A stretch of DNA of 64,000 nt from Mangrovibacillus cuniculi (GCF_015482585.1 NZ_CP049742.1:1384501-1448500), one strand, 5' to 3'. Shown: positions 34,286 through 43,785, numbered from the stretch's first letter. Made by a program: numbers and translations. The notes: a model not told the origin generated them from the sequence alone.

Positions 34286-35551
34286 CTACGCTTTATGACC
34301 GCCCACTAATTTCGCTCTGTAGTTAGCTGTTCCTGCTTTCGTATACGAAACAGCCCTCAACAGAGATCCAGAACCATATTTCGTTCTAATTCCATCGACT
34401 ACGTACCCTAAGGCTCGTTGTTGTTCTTTTTTCGGTTCAAATAAATTTAGCTGGATGCACGAGTCTTCCACAATAGAGGACAAGGCAATAGAAATTTTCC
34501 TCACCGTTTTGGGAACAAAATTTTCTTCAAACAGTTCTAAGCACACACGATATAACTCCATCGTGACATTTGTCGGTTCATCAATCGAACGTGATCGATA
34601 AAACCCTCCACCAAATTCTGTATGACTGTATCCAATCCCAAGACTGATGGTCCGTCCCGCTTTTCTATGCTGTCGCGCGCGCCTAGCTACTTCTTCACAC
34701 ATCTCTAAAATGACATGCTTTACTTCGGAAGGGTCGTCATAATCTCGAAGTAAGATCTGACTTTTACCGAAGCTAATTTGCCCCTCTAAAATCGGTGCAC
34801 CAAGCTCTGATAAATCTACTCCCCACGCATGATAATACAGCTGATTCCCCATAATACCAAACGTAGATTCTAACCGTTCTAAATCGTATCGTGCTAATTG
34901 GCCCACTGTATATATTCCTAGTCGTTGAAGTTTTTTCTCTACTCTTGAACCAATTCCCCACATTTTACTAAGAGGTGAAACTGGCCATAGCTTTGTTGGC
35001 ACATCTTCATACGTCCATTCCGCTACGCCATGTTTTTTGGCTTCTAAATCTAGACACAGTTTTGCCATCAACATATTTGGACCGATTCCAATAGCACATG
35101 GCAATTGGAATTCTCGCTCTATCTCATCTTTTATACGCCAAGCAATTTCCTTCGCATCACCTTTCCAAAGCTCATTCGTGCCATCTAGTTCTAGAAAACT
35201 TTCGTCAACGCTATACGTATGAATGGATTCTTTCGGTACGTATCGATGAAACAACTGAGTAATTTCTGTAGAAATACGAAGGTACGTTGCCATTTTCGGC
35301 TCAATCAATTGTATCTTTGGATCATCTGGAATATCAAAAAGTCTTGCACCCGTTTTAATCCCGAACTCTTCTTTCATCCGAGGAGAAGCAGCCAAAACGA
35401 CACTTCCTTTTCGTTCTAAGTCACCTACAATTGCGATATACGCTTCCATCGGATCTAACCCCATCATCACCGCTGTACAACTGGCATAAAAACTCTTCAT
35501 ATCTACGCACAGAATTTGTTTATTAGGTAATTTTGCGTAATCAACGGACAT
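34286..35551 (-). CDS. Y-family DNA polymerase (YqjW/UvrX type)
   Basis: 421 residues from ATG 35551-35549, seven bases after AGGAGGAG; a longer in-frame start would include the ribosome site. ILCVDMKSFYASCTAV and SVDESFLELD carry the catalytic acidic residues. The fingers, palm and little-finger parts (VKHVILEMCEEVARRARQ, KTVRKISIALSSIVEDSCIQLNLFEPKK) resemble YqjW. LNLF is a beta-clamp binding peptide. It performs error-prone bypass of damaged DNA. Two LexA boxes upstream and the YolD-like partner mark it as an SOS operon. Confidence 0.93.
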   Translation of the reverse strand: MSVDYAKLPNKQILCVDMKSFYASCTAVMMGLDPMEAYIAIVGDLERKGSVVLAASPRMKEEFGIKTGARLFDIPDDPKIQLIEPKMATYLRISTEITQLFHRYVPKESIHTYSVDESFLELDGTNELWKGDAKEIAWRIKDEIEREFQLPCAIGIGPNMLMAKLCLDLEAKKHGVAEWTYEDVPTKLWPVSPLSKMWGIGSRVEKKLQRLGIYTVGQLARYDLERLESTFGIMGNQLYYHAWGVDLSELGAPILEGQISFGKSQILLRDYDDPSEVKHVILEMCEEVARRARQHRKAGRTISLGIGYSHTEFGGGFYRSRSIDEPTNVTMELYRVCLELFEENFVPKTVRKISIALSSIVEDSCIQLNLFEPKKEQQRALGYVVDGIRTKYGSGSLLRAVSYTKAGTANYRAKLVGGHKA

Positions 35552-35572
35552 TGTCTCTCCTCCTCTTTGTAG

Positions 35573-35586
35573 CGAACGCACGTTCT
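35573..35586. promoter_or_regulatory. LexA (DinR) box 1
   Basis: CGAACGCACGTTCT fits the Bacillus SOS box CGAACRNRYGTTCG/T completely. It lies 22 bases before the polymerase start codon. Confidence 0.85.
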
Positions 35587-35606
35587 AGTATATACTTTAT
35601 CTTATG

Positions 35607-35620
35607 CGAATATACGTTCT
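35607..35620. promoter_or_regulatory. LexA (DinR) box 2
   Basis: CGAATATACGTTCT has one deviation (CGAAT for CGAAC). It is 20 bases from box 1, so two LexA dimers could bind the polymerase promoter. Confidence 0.7.
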
Positions 35621-35708
35621 ATTTCAATGGAGATTTTCACCAGCGTCCTAGTAATTGTTTAGACATAACACAAAGAAGAATTTATACTAAAGTAAAGAGG
35701 TGAACCAA

Positions 35709-35888
35709 GTGGACAGTGGTTTAGTAGAAAAAATGATAAGAGAACGAATAAAGGCCTATCATCACGTAGCTACAAAAGATGAGTTGAACCATTTACTCCA
35801 AAAAGTACAAGAAGAGATGGAGACCGATCCAACCACCTCTATTTATGACCACATCCAAAATGTGTTGTATGAATATATCACGGTGTAA
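35709..35888 (+). CDS. yqzH: YqzH-like small protein
   Basis: 59 residues from GTG 35709, six bases after AAGAGGTG; a GTG three codons upstream overlaps this site. The product is soluble and helical: LVEKMIRERIKAYHHVATKDELNHLLQKV and a C-terminal IQNVLYEYITV. Size and position next to the Y-family polymerase resemble YqzH of B. subtilis. Function unknown; family assignment is moderate. Confidence 0.65.
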   Translation: MDSGLVEKMIRERIKAYHHVATKDELNHLLQKVQEEMETDPTTSIYDHIQNVLYEYITV

Positions 35889-35973
35889 CTTATCACTTCC
35901 GTCCTAGGAATATAATACGTCTTCCTTTTCTTACATTTGTTAGGATAGAATGAAGTGCGAGGAGGCGATCTAC

Positions 35974-36273
35974 ATGAAAGAAACTGCGGTTTATGACGGT
36001 TTAGCAAACGTATTTAAAGGCAAAGAAGCTGTAGGTGGAAAACTATACTTGACGAATGATGCATTGATCCATAAAGCTCATGCAGCTAACGTTCAAAAAG
36101 AGGATGTTGTAATTCCGCTGAGTGAAATTACAGGAGTTACTCCAAAGAAATCCTTCATGGTGCTACCTAATAGATTAGTTGTACACACGAAAGATGGACA
36201 GGATTTTGTTTTTGTTGTCTATAAGCGTGATGTGTGGATGGAGAAGCTTACCAATAAATTAGTCGTATCATGA
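35974..36273 (+). CDS. GRAM/PH-like domain protein
   Basis: 99 residues from ATG 35974, eight bases behind GAGGAGG. A single small beta-rich domain: AVYDGLANVFKGKEAVGGKLYLTNDALIHKAHA, then VIPLSEITGVTPKKSFMVLPNRLVVHTKDGQDFVFVVYKRDVW. The pattern of a modified residue followed by an I-L-S-E-I turn and a beta sheet ending in F-V-V is typical of bacterial GRAM/PH-type domains. Possibly lipid or membrane associated; no function can be named. Confidence 0.75.
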   Translation: MKETAVYDGLANVFKGKEAVGGKLYLTNDALIHKAHAANVQKEDVVIPLSEITGVTPKKSFMVLPNRLVVHTKDGQDFVFVVYKRDVWMEKLTNKLVVS

Positions 36274-36285
36274 AGATACATTAAA

Positions 36286-36321
36286 AAAGAGCAACGATGA
36301 TGAGTATCAACGTTGCTCTTT
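36286..36321. terminator. Bidirectional terminator between the GRAM gene and the HTH regulator
   Basis: AAAGAGCAACG / CGTTGCTCTTT, 11-bp perfect stem; the stop codon of the convergent regulator gene lies in the loop. Confidence 0.78.
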
Positions 36322-37503
36322 CTTAATTTTTTCTAAACGTTTTAACAGTCGTTTCTTATATCGGTTGTTTGGAAATTTTTCCGATAATGATTGTATCTCC
36401 TCCACCCAATCATCTCCACAATTAAGTTCTGTTCCTAATAACAAACCCTCAAGGTACACCATCTGATCTAGTTGACTGTGCACACTCCATTTTTCTCTTT
36501 GTGTCCATAATTCATGAAAGACATTGGATCCTTCTGCGGTATTTCCTTCTAAAGCATGAAGGACTCCTTGAATAAGCAATTTCGGTACTTCATAATGACT
36601 ACTTAACTGAACAGAAGAAACGTAGGCATATTGTTCTCTAAGTGCTTTCGCATCACGATGTTCAATGGAGTTTAAACTTTCTGTAAAAACTAAACGAAGT
36701 CGAGAAGCAGCATCCTCTGTGAACTCAACAAACTGACGAGCCTTATGAATAGCCTCTTTATAAGCCTCTACATTCCCTTCATCCATCGCTAAACTTGCAA
36801 TCAACCGATAAAAATCATCTGCTCTATAATATGTGTGGATGCTCTTCATAAATTCGAGACCTTCTTCTAAATGTTTCATAGCAAGTGTACTATCGTCTTC
36901 ATAAAATAATTCTTTAAAAACCAACAGCATATAAAACTCAATCCGTGTATTCGGCTTTGTGCCTGTTACAGACAAATGTGACAATAATTCAATTTTACTC
37001 ATGGCATCTTCGTAACGATTCCACTGTAAAAAGTAATATGCTTCTAGTATTCGAGCCATAGCCAGCTCATCTTTCTCCCCTAGACGTTCAAACAGAATGA
37101 TAGCTTGTTCTAGGTATAAGATAACTTTCTCTCTATTTTTTAGCTCTGCGTAGCAAAAAGATACGATCATCATCGCTTTTGCTTTCCAGATAGAATCATG
37201 TGCATCCTCCATGTACGATAGGAGTTTATCGATCAACTTCTCTTCGTAGGCATCTCGGCTTGCATCCGCTAAAGCCTCAATTTCTTGCACAATTTTTCGC
37301 AGTTCGTCTTCTTTTGGATTTACTAATAAAGCTTGCAAAGGCACACCCAATCGCTCCGCAATTTCACGTAAACTCCGCATGGAAGCCTCTGCTTTTCCAT
37401 TTTCAATCATGCTTAACATAGACTTCGTTACAATTCCGTCTGCTAGATCTGTTTGTGTCATTTTGCGCTCTTTTCGTAGGGCTTTTATGCGTTCTCCAAT
37501 CAT
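36307..37503 (-). CDS. HTH-TPR transcriptional regulator (Rgg/PlcR-like architecture)
   Basis: 398 residues. Residues 1-60 are an Xre-type helix-turn-helix (MIGERIKALRKERKMTQTDLADGIVTKSMLSMIENGK). The remainder is all-helical with repeated 34-residue-like units (AKAMMIVSFCYAELKNREKVILYLEQAIILFERLG and similar), a TPR domain as in PlcR, Rap-like and other peptide-sensing regulators. No small peptide gene is visible beside it, so the signal could be another ligand. It is divergent from an MFS exporter, with inverted repeats between them, suggesting control of that transporter. Confidence 0.82.
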   Translation of the reverse strand: MIGERIKALRKERKMTQTDLADGIVTKSMLSMIENGKAEASMRSLREIAERLGVPLQALLVNPKEDELRKIVQEIEALADASRDAYEEKLIDKLLSYMEDAHDSIWKAKAMMIVSFCYAELKNREKVILYLEQAIILFERLGEKDELAMARILEAYYFLQWNRYEDAMSKIELLSHLSVTGTKPNTRIEFYMLLVFKELFYEDDSTLAMKHLEEGLEFMKSIHTYYRADDFYRLIASLAMDEGNVEAYKEAIHKARQFVEFTEDAASRLRLVFTESLNSIEHRDAKALREQYAYVSSVQLSSHYEVPKLLIQGVLHALEGNTAEGSNVFHELWTQREKWSVHSQLDQMVYLEGLLLGTELNCGDDWVEEIQSLSEKFPNNRYKKRLLKRLEKIKKEQR

Positions 37504-37517
37504 GGCACACCTCAGAA

Positions 37518-37589
37518 GTTAAATTTTATTGAACTTTTAGTTGTCAAATGGAATATCTTCTCATATACTAATATTAAATCATATTTAAC
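37518..37589. promoter_or_regulatory. Candidate operator of the HTH-TPR regulator
   Basis: GTTAAAT-TTT-ATTGAAC (37518-37534) is an inverted repeat with one mismatch, and a further half-site ATTTAAC lies at 37583-37589, just before the MFS ribosome site. The sites flank the divergent promoter region. Confidence 0.4.
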
Positions 37590-37613
37590 TTTTTTCGCAA
37601 AGGGGCACATGTT

Positions 37614-38876
37614 ATGAAATCAAATTTGTGGTTATTGCTTATTGGAAAGTTTGCATCGGTATTCGCTTCTAGTTTATTTACATTTGTAGCAGGATTAACC
37701 GTATTAAAGAACTCTGAGTCAGGTCTACAATTTGCTTTAGTGTTACTAGCAGGGACATTACCACGAGTATTGCTCTCACCTATCGCTGGTGTATACGCAG
37801 ACCGTTTAGACAGGCGAAAAGTAATTATATCCATGGAAAGTTCAAGTGCACTTCTTTTTTTCGTAGCAGGAATCAGCAGCATCTTCATCGAGTTCACCCT
37901 ACCAGTATTTCTTCTCATAAGTTTTACATTAACAACCCTATCTACCTTTTTATCTGTCACACTAACAAGTTCTATCCCACTTCTTATTGAAAAAGATCAA
38001 TTACAAAAAGCAAATTCACTTATGCAAAGTATTGCTTCAGGTTCCAGTATCGGCTCTCCAATCATTGCTGGAGCACTATTTTTAATCGTTCCAATACCAT
38101 TTTTCTTAATAAGTTCCAGTATTCTATTTGGTATATCTGCTATCTTAGCAGCTAAGTTATCCTTTGTGAAAAAGGTGAAAAAAGAAGAAAAGACACCAAT
38201 GAAAGAAGAACTAAAAAGTGGGTTTCGTTACTTACAAAAAAATAGACCTTTATGGGTTTTGTCCATTACTGCTGCTTTTCTAAATTTCTTCTTTATTGCT
38301 CAAGAGGTATTATTTCCGATTGTAGCTGTCAAAGAACTTAAGTTGTCTGCTTTCCAGTTTGGCTTTTTAGAAAGTACATTTGCAGTTGGCTTTTTACTAG
38401 CAGCATTACTACATGCAACACCTGCGTTAAAAATAATTTATCCATTAGCAACAACGCGATATTCTCTGTTTGTCATGAGTATCCTTTTCATCGGACCTGC
38501 CATACCATTGGTTGTACCAATGTCAAAATCTTTTATTATCCTATTTTTTGTCCTTCAGTTTTTACTAATGGGATTCTTTGTAATGAGAACAAACATGCCT
38601 ATTCAACTATATATACAAACAAAAACAGATCCAGCTTATTTAGGGAGAGTCATGGGTGTCTTAGAATCATTAGCGATGGGAATCATGCCTTTAGGGATGG
38701 TATTGTTTGGTATCTTAAGTGATATTGTACCTATTCAATGGTTGTTCGTTGGCTGTACAGCAAGTCTACTTGTCATAACGATTCTCGCTGCGTTGAATCT
38801 AACTGATGAGATTAAAGAGGAAAAAGAAGAAAATTCTACTTTGGTGAAAGATGTTTCTCTAAAAACTGCTGAATAA
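37614..38876 (+). CDS. Major facilitator superfamily transporter (probable drug/metabolite exporter)
   Basis: 420 residues with twelve hydrophobic helices. The N-half has GTLPRVLLSPIAGVYADRLDRRKVII, the typical MFS loop 2-3 motif, and the central cytoplasmic loop is KKVKKEEKTPMKEELKSGFRYLQK. This resembles the MFS_3/enterobactin-exporter-like group (MdtH/YfiS type). The substrate cannot be named. Divergent from the HTH-TPR regulator, which is probably its regulator. Confidence 0.88.
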   Translation: MKSNLWLLLIGKFASVFASSLFTFVAGLTVLKNSESGLQFALVLLAGTLPRVLLSPIAGVYADRLDRRKVIISMESSSALLFFVAGISSIFIEFTLPVFLLISFTLTTLSTFLSVTLTSSIPLLIEKDQLQKANSLMQSIASGSSIGSPIIAGALFLIVPIPFFLISSSILFGISAILAAKLSFVKKVKKEEKTPMKEELKSGFRYLQKNRPLWVLSITAAFLNFFFIAQEVLFPIVAVKELKLSAFQFGFLESTFAVGFLLAALLHATPALKIIYPLATTRYSLFVMSILFIGPAIPLVVPMSKSFIILFFVLQFLLMGFFVMRTNMPIQLYIQTKTDPAYLGRVMGVLESLAMGIMPLGMVLFGILSDIVPIQWLFVGCTASLLVITILAALNLTDEIKEEKEENSTLVKDVSLKTAE

Positions 38877-38877
38877 C

Positions 38878-38911
38878 AAAAAGAGCTTAGCGAAGTAGCT
38901 AAGCTCTTTTT
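38878..38911. terminator. Bidirectional terminator between MFS gene and yqjQ
   Basis: AAAAAGAGCTTAGC / GCTAAGCTCTTTTT, 14-bp perfect stem with a six-base loop. Confidence 0.9.
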
Positions 38912-38912
38912 G

Positions 38913-39707
38913 TTATTTTTGAGAAAACGCTTTTCCACCAAGCTTTTCTACTAGACCTGGCATGACTTGATACAATTTTCCCGCTGCATTCATCCAACGA
39001 GGACGATTAATTTCTCGAACCGATTTAAATAAAGATTCAATAACTGGGGTAGCAATATCATCTGGTTTTAACATCCAACGCTCTACATTTTTCACATAAG
39101 AACCTGATTGGTCAGCTACTTCAAAGAAATTTGTTGCAATGGGACCAGGATTTACACTAGTAACAAAAATGCCATGCGAGGAAACCTCCATACGCAAGCT
39201 ATTCGTATATCCGAGCACAGCATGCTTTGTTGCTGCATACACACTGGATTTTGGTGTAGCCATTTTGCCTGCTTGAGAAGCAATATTAATGATATGACCA
39301 GATTTCTGTCTCATCATTTGAGGAAGCACTTCACTTGTACAAGCAATTAATCCAAGGACATTTACATCAAACATCCCCTCAACATCTTCTTCCTTTGCTT
39401 CATGAGCGTAATCAAATACCCCAAAACCAGCATTGTTTACTAAAACATCCACCGGGGCGATGGATTGAATCTCTTTAAAAACAGCTTTAATTTGTTCGCG
39501 ATTTGCTATATCGCAGGAAAACACTTCACAGCGTACGTGGAACTCCTTTTCGATTTTCTCCTTAAGTTCCTTTAGTACTTCTAAACGACGAGCAACTAGG
39601 GATACATTCGCTCCTTGTTCTGCCGCCAAATACGCCATTCTGGCCCCAATACCACTAGAAGCACCTGTAATGACAATGTGTTTTCCTTTTATACGTGAAT
39701 TACCCAA
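38913..39707 (-). CDS. yqjQ: Short-chain dehydrogenase YqjQ
   Basis: 264 residues from TTG 39707-39705, six bases after AGAAGGTG; a GTG three codons upstream is too close to the site. SDR motifs: [16 protein letters not shown], and [11 protein letters not shown] (Tyr-Lys). The C-terminal region with [14 protein letters not shown] is typical of the DltE-like/YqjQ group, which often contacts membranes. It overlaps the end of yqjP by eight bases, so both are translated together. The substrate is unknown. Confidence 0.88.
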   Translation of the reverse strand: MGNSRIKGKHIVITGASSGIGARMAYLAAEQGANVSLVARRLEVLKELKEKIEKEFHVRCEVFSCDIANREQIKAVFKEIQSIAPVDVLVNNAGFGVFDYAHEAKEEDVEGMFDVNVLGLIACTSEVLPQMMRQKSGHIINIASQAGKMATPKSSVYAATKHAVLGYTNSLRMEVSSHGIFVTSVNPGPIATNFFEVADQSGSYVKNVERWMLKPDDIATPVIESLFKSVREINRPRWMNAAGKLYQVMPGLVEKLGGKAFSQK

Positions 39708-40689
39708 CCGATACACCTTCTCTACATCGATAATATACCCATCCGTTTTCTTCGATAGTAGATGAAACGAGTTGTTCCGCTTCCAAATAATCTAATTGCG
39801 CAAGCGTTTCTGATAACGTTAAACCAAATTCCCTTTTATAAGCCAACGGAAACAGCCATTTACATATGGAAAATAACGTTTGTGGTTCCTTTGTTTCTTG
39901 TAAATAAGTCAAAACAGCCATTGCTCTCTCGTGTTGTTTGGTTAGTCGTAATTTAATGAGCTCAGATGGATTGGAAACAACGTCGCCATGACCACTCCAG
40001 ACAGCTGATAAAGCTTCTTTATGCAATTTTTTTAAAGAATTATTATACTGCAGGATAGGTTTATGTCTTTGCCCTCCTATTTCAAACGGAGGTTCTACTA
40101 ACGGATTAGATGATATATGCGATAATAACACATCTCCGCCTAAAGCAACACGACTAGTGGAATGAATTAACGTAATATGACCTTCTGCATGACCAGGAGT
40201 TCCTAACACTTCCCATTCAGGCAGTCCTGGTAAGCGATCACCTTCTTCTATAGAAAGGTCAATAGCCCTTGTACAAGCAACGACTAGCGGCTGTCGAAAA
40301 CGTTCTATTGCTTTTGGTGGAATAGTAGGGAGTCCTACTTGTTTTAGAAGTTGTTCAAAAAAAGAGTCATGGTGTAAAAGGAATTCCTCTGAATGAAGAA
40401 GCCACCTCCCCCCGTCCTGATGCGCAATGACAGTAGTAGATGAAGGAAAGCGATCCAGTAACCCAGAATGGTCTGGGTGATGATGCGTTAAGACTACTTG
40501 CTCAATAGCAGAGATGCTAAGTCCAACTTTAGCTAATTCTGTTTGCACAATCTCTTCTGCCAAATCCGTATTAGGACCTACATCCACAAGCGTTGGTACA
40601 GGTGCATCTAGTAAGTAAATATGTACATCCCCTACGGCGAATGGTGTTGGGATGGTAATTTGATATAGATTGTCTTGAATTTTTTTCAT
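39700..40689 (-). CDS. yqjP: Metallo-beta-lactamase fold hydrolase YqjP
   Basis: 329 residues from ATG 40689-40687 behind TAAGGAGTG. The MBL motif THHHPDHSG binds two metals, with further ligands in [20 protein letters not shown] and VWSGHGDVV. The C-terminal winged-helix-like part resembles the LACTB2 family. Substrate unknown. It precedes yqjQ in an operon, and a FadR-like palindrome lies just before its start. Confidence 0.9.
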   Translation of the reverse strand: MKKIQDNLYQITIPTPFAVGDVHIYLLDAPVPTLVDVGPNTDLAEEIVQTELAKVGLSISAIEQVVLTHHHPDHSGLLDRFPSSTTVIAHQDGGRWLLHSEEFLLHHDSFFEQLLKQVGLPTIPPKAIERFRQPLVVACTRAIDLSIEEGDRLPGLPEWEVLGTPGHAEGHITLIHSTSRVALGGDVLLSHISSNPLVEPPFEIGGQRHKPILQYNNSLKKLHKEALSAVWSGHGDVVSNPSELIKLRLTKQHERAMAVLTYLQETKEPQTLFSICKWLFPLAYKREFGLTLSETLAQLDYLEAEQLVSSTIEENGWVYYRCREGVSVG

Positions 40690-40705
40690 TTGCTCACTCC
40701 TTATG

Positions 40706-40725
40706 AAATGAATTACCATTCATTT
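40706..40725. promoter_or_regulatory. FadR-like palindrome upstream of yqjP
   Basis: AAATGAAT-TACC-ATTCATTT is a perfect 8-bp inverted repeat. It resembles the Bacillus FadR operator (TGAATGAnTAnTCATTCA) in its TGAATG/TCATT halves. It lies 17 bases before the yqjP start and 120 bases before divergent namA. Confidence 0.5.
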
Positions 40726-40846
40726 TTAACCTAAGTCTACTCCTTTTTCCTTGATTTGTCATGTGAATCAAGCAAATAATTGGAGTCTGATTTTGTAGAG
40801 GGTTATACTAACCCTGTTAGAAGTTAGTTTCAGAGGAGGAAATAGA

Positions 40847-41863
40847 ATGACGGCAAAATTATTTGAACCATACACAATAAAAAATGTTACGTTTAAAAAC
40901 CGTATTGCAATGGCTCCAATGTGCATGTACTCTTCTCATGACGAAGATGGTCTAGTGCAAGATTGGCATAAAGTTCATTATGCATCTCGTGCAGTAGGGC
41001 AAGTTGGTTTAATTATTTTAGAAGCAACAGCTGTTCAACCAGAAGGTCGCATCTCTTCTAAAGATTTAGGAATCTGGTCTGATGAACATGTGGAAGGTTT
41101 AGCAGAACTTGCACGCTTAATTAAATCTCATGGAACTGTACCAGGTATCCAATTAGCACATGCAGGTCGTAAAGCAACGGTTGATGGAGATATTTTTGCG
41201 CCATCTGCTATTCCGTTTAGCAATGATTACAAAACACCTAATGAAATGACAAAAGAAGATATTAAGAAAACTGTGCAGGCATTCCAAGATGCAACAGTGA
41301 GAGCAAGCAAAGCTGGATTTGAAGTAATGGAAATCCATGGTGCTCACGGATACTTAATTAACGAATTCTTATCTCCAGTTTCCAATAAACGTACAGATGA
41401 ATATGGAGGTAGCGCTGAAAATCGTTATCGCCTTCTTCGAGAAGTAATCGAAGCAGTTAAAGAAGTGTGGGACGGTGTGTTATTTGTCCGCGTGTCAGCA
41501 AAAGACTACTTACCGGAAGGATTAGACGTCGAAGATTATGTAGAGTTCAGTAAGTGGATGAAGGATCAAGGTGTAGATTTAGTCGACGTGAGCTCGGGTG
41601 CTGTGGCACCTGCTAGAATTGATGTATATCCTGGCTACCAAGTACAGTTAGCAGAAAAAATTAAGCACGAAGCAACTATTGCTACAGGAGCTGTTGGGTT
41701 AATCACTCGCGGTGAACAGGCAGAAGAAATTCTTCAAAACGACCGTGCTGACATAATTCTTTTAGCGAGAGAATTACTGCGCGATCCTTATTGGCCTCGT
41801 ACTGCTGCTAAGCAATTGGGTGTAGAATTAGAAGCACCTGTTCAATATGATCGAGGTTGGTAA
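40847..41863 (+). CDS. namA: NADPH dehydrogenase NamA (old yellow enzyme)
   Basis: 338 residues. [30 protein letters not shown] includes the cysteine that tunes flavin in YqjM-type enzymes; [35 protein letters not shown] and the ending QYDRGW are all typical. The TIM barrel binds FMN and reduces alpha,beta-unsaturated carbonyls, nitro compounds and nitrate esters with NADPH. A GAGGAGG site precedes the ATG. It is divergent from yqjP. Confidence 0.95.
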   Translation: MTAKLFEPYTIKNVTFKNRIAMAPMCMYSSHDEDGLVQDWHKVHYASRAVGQVGLIILEATAVQPEGRISSKDLGIWSDEHVEGLAELARLIKSHGTVPGIQLAHAGRKATVDGDIFAPSAIPFSNDYKTPNEMTKEDIKKTVQAFQDATVRASKAGFEVMEIHGAHGYLINEFLSPVSNKRTDEYGGSAENRYRLLREVIEAVKEVWDGVLFVRVSAKDYLPEGLDVEDYVEFSKWMKDQGVDLVDVSSGAVAPARIDVYPGYQVQLAEKIKHEATIATGAVGLITRGEQAEEILQNDRADIILLARELLRDPYWPRTAAKQLGVELEAPVQYDRGW

Positions 41864-41898
41864 GCAGTAATTTCTAATAAACCGAGGATAGATGACGG

Positions 41899-41931
41899 AA
41901 AGGTACATTGGCGTAATGCGAATGTACCTTT
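41899..41931 (+). terminator. Terminator of namA (GGTACATT-type hairpin)
   Basis: AAAGGTACATT / AATGTACCTTT, 11-bp stem plus an inner GCG/CGC match, followed by TTTTCT. The stem is nearly the same as in the repeat-associated terminators at 16.5, 32.2 and 50.0 kb. Confidence 0.85.
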
Positions 41932-41973
41932 TTTCTGTATACAAAAATAAAACGTTAACTCAGAGGGTGGAAT

Positions 41974-42225
41974 GACCATAGTGGTGGTCCTCTATCATGC
42001 ACTCCCGCCAAATTGAGGACCTCCTCAATTTTCTGACGGTGCTCAATAATGCTTTCCTTCTATTTTGACAACCATCTTAGCACTGCGGTGGTCCTCAGAA
42101 ATGCACTTCTCTCCATTTGACGACCGGCACGGCTCTCCGGTGGCTCTCCAAAACGTACTCCCTCTACTTTGACGACCGGCTCAACCATTTGATGTCTCCC
42201 CAAAGTAAACTCGCCATACCATAAA
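41974..42225 (+). repeat. Degenerate 52-bp tandem repeat array
   Basis: Three units of exactly 52 bases (42018-42069, 42070-42121, 42122-42173) share the pattern gACC..., GGTGgTCcTC near the middle and ctcTaTTTGAC at the end. A shorter unit precedes (41974-42017) and a diverged unit follows (42174-42225). 52 is not a multiple of three and no long frame crosses the array, so it is noncoding. This accounts for most of the 447-base gap between namA and the next gene. Confidence 0.75.
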
Positions 42226-42310
42226 AAGTCTCACCACCTCAACATTGTGAAAATGCATGAAATAGGCCTTAAGGGGCATCATGTTACTAATTGACGAAAA
42301 GGGTGATTAC

Positions 42311-42760
42311 ATGTTCAATCAATATTTACTGTGGACGTTGCTAATAGCACCGTGGTTTTTGCTTATCCCTTTACCTAAGGAAGCCGTAAAACGTTACATG
42401 CCAGCTTCCATATTCGGTGCACTAGTCCTAAGCATCGTTTTTCAAATGGCAGATGCCTTAAATTGGTGGAAAGTTAAGGAGAATATTTTCATATTTTCTA
42501 ACACTACACCATTTGTTTATGGTTTGTTTCTTGTAGGAACACTAATCATCATGTATTTTACATACCATAAAGCAATTTTATTTTTCATAACTAATTTACT
42601 AGTAGACAGTTTTCTTGCATTTGGAGTAAGTACATGGTTTGAGTACCTAGGTATTTATGAGTTACAAGAAATCTCTTCAATACATGTTCTCCTTATTACC
42701 ACAATTGTAGCCGTATTGATTTACCTATTTCAAAAGTGGTTAGACCCTATATTAAAATAA
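42311..42760 (+). CDS. Hypothetical membrane protein
   Basis: 149 residues from ATG 42311 with a GGGTGATT ribosome site; an in-frame ATG ten codons upstream is less well supported. Five hydrophobic helices: the protein starts MFNQYLLWTLLIAPWFLLIPLPKEAVKRYMP and later has NTTPFVYGLFLVGTLIIMYFTYHKAILFFITNLLVDSFLAFG. The two positively charged inside loops are plausible. I do not recognise the family; the shape resembles the CBO0543 type at 33.3 kb but the sequences are not clearly related. The gene ends in a strong terminator. Confidence 0.7.
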   Translation: MFNQYLLWTLLIAPWFLLIPLPKEAVKRYMPASIFGALVLSIVFQMADALNWWKVKENIFIFSNTTPFVYGLFLVGTLIIMYFTYHKAILFFITNLLVDSFLAFGVSTWFEYLGIYELQEISSIHVLLITTIVAVLIYLFQKWLDPILK

Positions 42761-42793
42761 GCGGTTTTCTATTCTAAAGATAGAAAACCGCTT
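42759..42793. terminator. Bidirectional terminator between the hypothetical membrane gene and rnz
   Basis: AAGCGGTTTTCTAT / ATAGAAAACCGCTT, 14-bp perfect stem with a seven-base loop; it overlaps the upstream stop codon. Confidence 0.88.
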
Positions 42794-42796
42794 TAC

Positions 42797-43711
42797 TTAT
42801 ACCTCTTCTTCCTCAAAATCAGAAACGACAAAAGAATTGTCAAATATACTTCTCGCTTCTTTCTCTAAGTCTTTCCATTCAGATGGTAAAAATCTAGAGC
42901 TGATATGTGTTAGAAGCAGTTTCTTAACATTCATTTCTTTTGCTGCAGATGCTGCCTGAGTGGTAGTGGAATGAAAGTAATCAAATGCCATTTTGGTTTG
43001 CTCAGAGGAAAAAGTTGCTTCATGAACACAAACGTCCGCATTGATCATTAATTCCTTACTCCCCTTACACACCCGTGTATCTCCTAAGATGGTTGCGACA
43101 CGACCTTTTATCGGCTCTCCTAACACATCACTTGGATCTATGATAATTCCATCCCACTCTATAGCATTTCCAAGTTTTAAATCTTTTAAGTGTGGGCCTG
43201 GCTTAACGCCTAGAGAAGAGATTTTTTCCATGTCTAAGGTGCCAACACGGTCTTTTTCCTCTACACGAAATCCTAGAGAGGGTATAGCATGGTCAAGCCA
43301 CTTAGTTATAACCTTTATTTGCTCATCCTCAAAAATAACACCTTCTTGTTCTATTTCAACTATTTTTAAAGGGTATTTTAGATGTGTCTGACTAACCGAT
43401 AATGTTGTATCAATAAATCGCTTTATACCTACAGGACCATACACCGTTAATGGTCCTTCTCCACCTTGAAATGACCTACTTCCTAATAAACCTGGTAAGC
43501 CGTATATGTGATCACCATGTAAATGCGTAATAAAAATCTTTTCAATTCTGCGAGGACGAATAGGTGTATGTAAAATTTGGTGCTGTGTCGCTTCTCCACA
43601 ATCAAAAAGCCACACTGCTTTTCGCTCTTGCAACATTTCTAAAGCAATAGATGTCACATTACGAAGTTTTGATGGTACACCTCCACCGGTTCCTAAAAAT
43701 CGTAGCTTCAA
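42797..43711 (-). CDS. rnz: Ribonuclease Z
   Basis: 304 residues from TTG 43711-43709 behind [29 protein letters not shown] is the family start; [15 protein letters not shown] is the zinc motif, with further ligands in LGDTR and HEATFSSEQ. The C-terminal LLTHISSRF is also typical. It cuts the 3' trailer from tRNA precursors lacking an encoded CCA. Position matches yqjK of B. subtilis. Confidence 0.96.
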   Translation of the reverse strand: MKLRFLGTGGGVPSKLRNVTSIALEMLQERKAVWLFDCGEATQHQILHTPIRPRRIEKIFITHLHGDHIYGLPGLLGSRSFQGGEGPLTVYGPVGIKRFIDTTLSVSQTHLKYPLKIVEIEQEGVIFEDEQIKVITKWLDHAIPSLGFRVEEKDRVGTLDMEKISSLGVKPGPHLKDLKLGNAIEWDGIIIDPSDVLGEPIKGRVATILGDTRVCKGSKELMINADVCVHEATFSSEQTKMAFDYFHSTTTQAASAAKEMNVKKLLLTHISSRFLPSEWKDLEKEARSIFDNSFVVSDFEEEEV

Positions 43712-43785
43712 GCTTGTCCCCTCCTAACGTATTCACGCTATTTTATCACAACATTAAGAGAAAACGAACTAGTTACCACGTACCG

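Noticed and set aside
41974-42225. Regular repeats at 42 kb as a CRISPR array
   Set aside because: Units are contiguous and degenerate, with no constant repeat plus unique spacer structure, and no cas genes are present.
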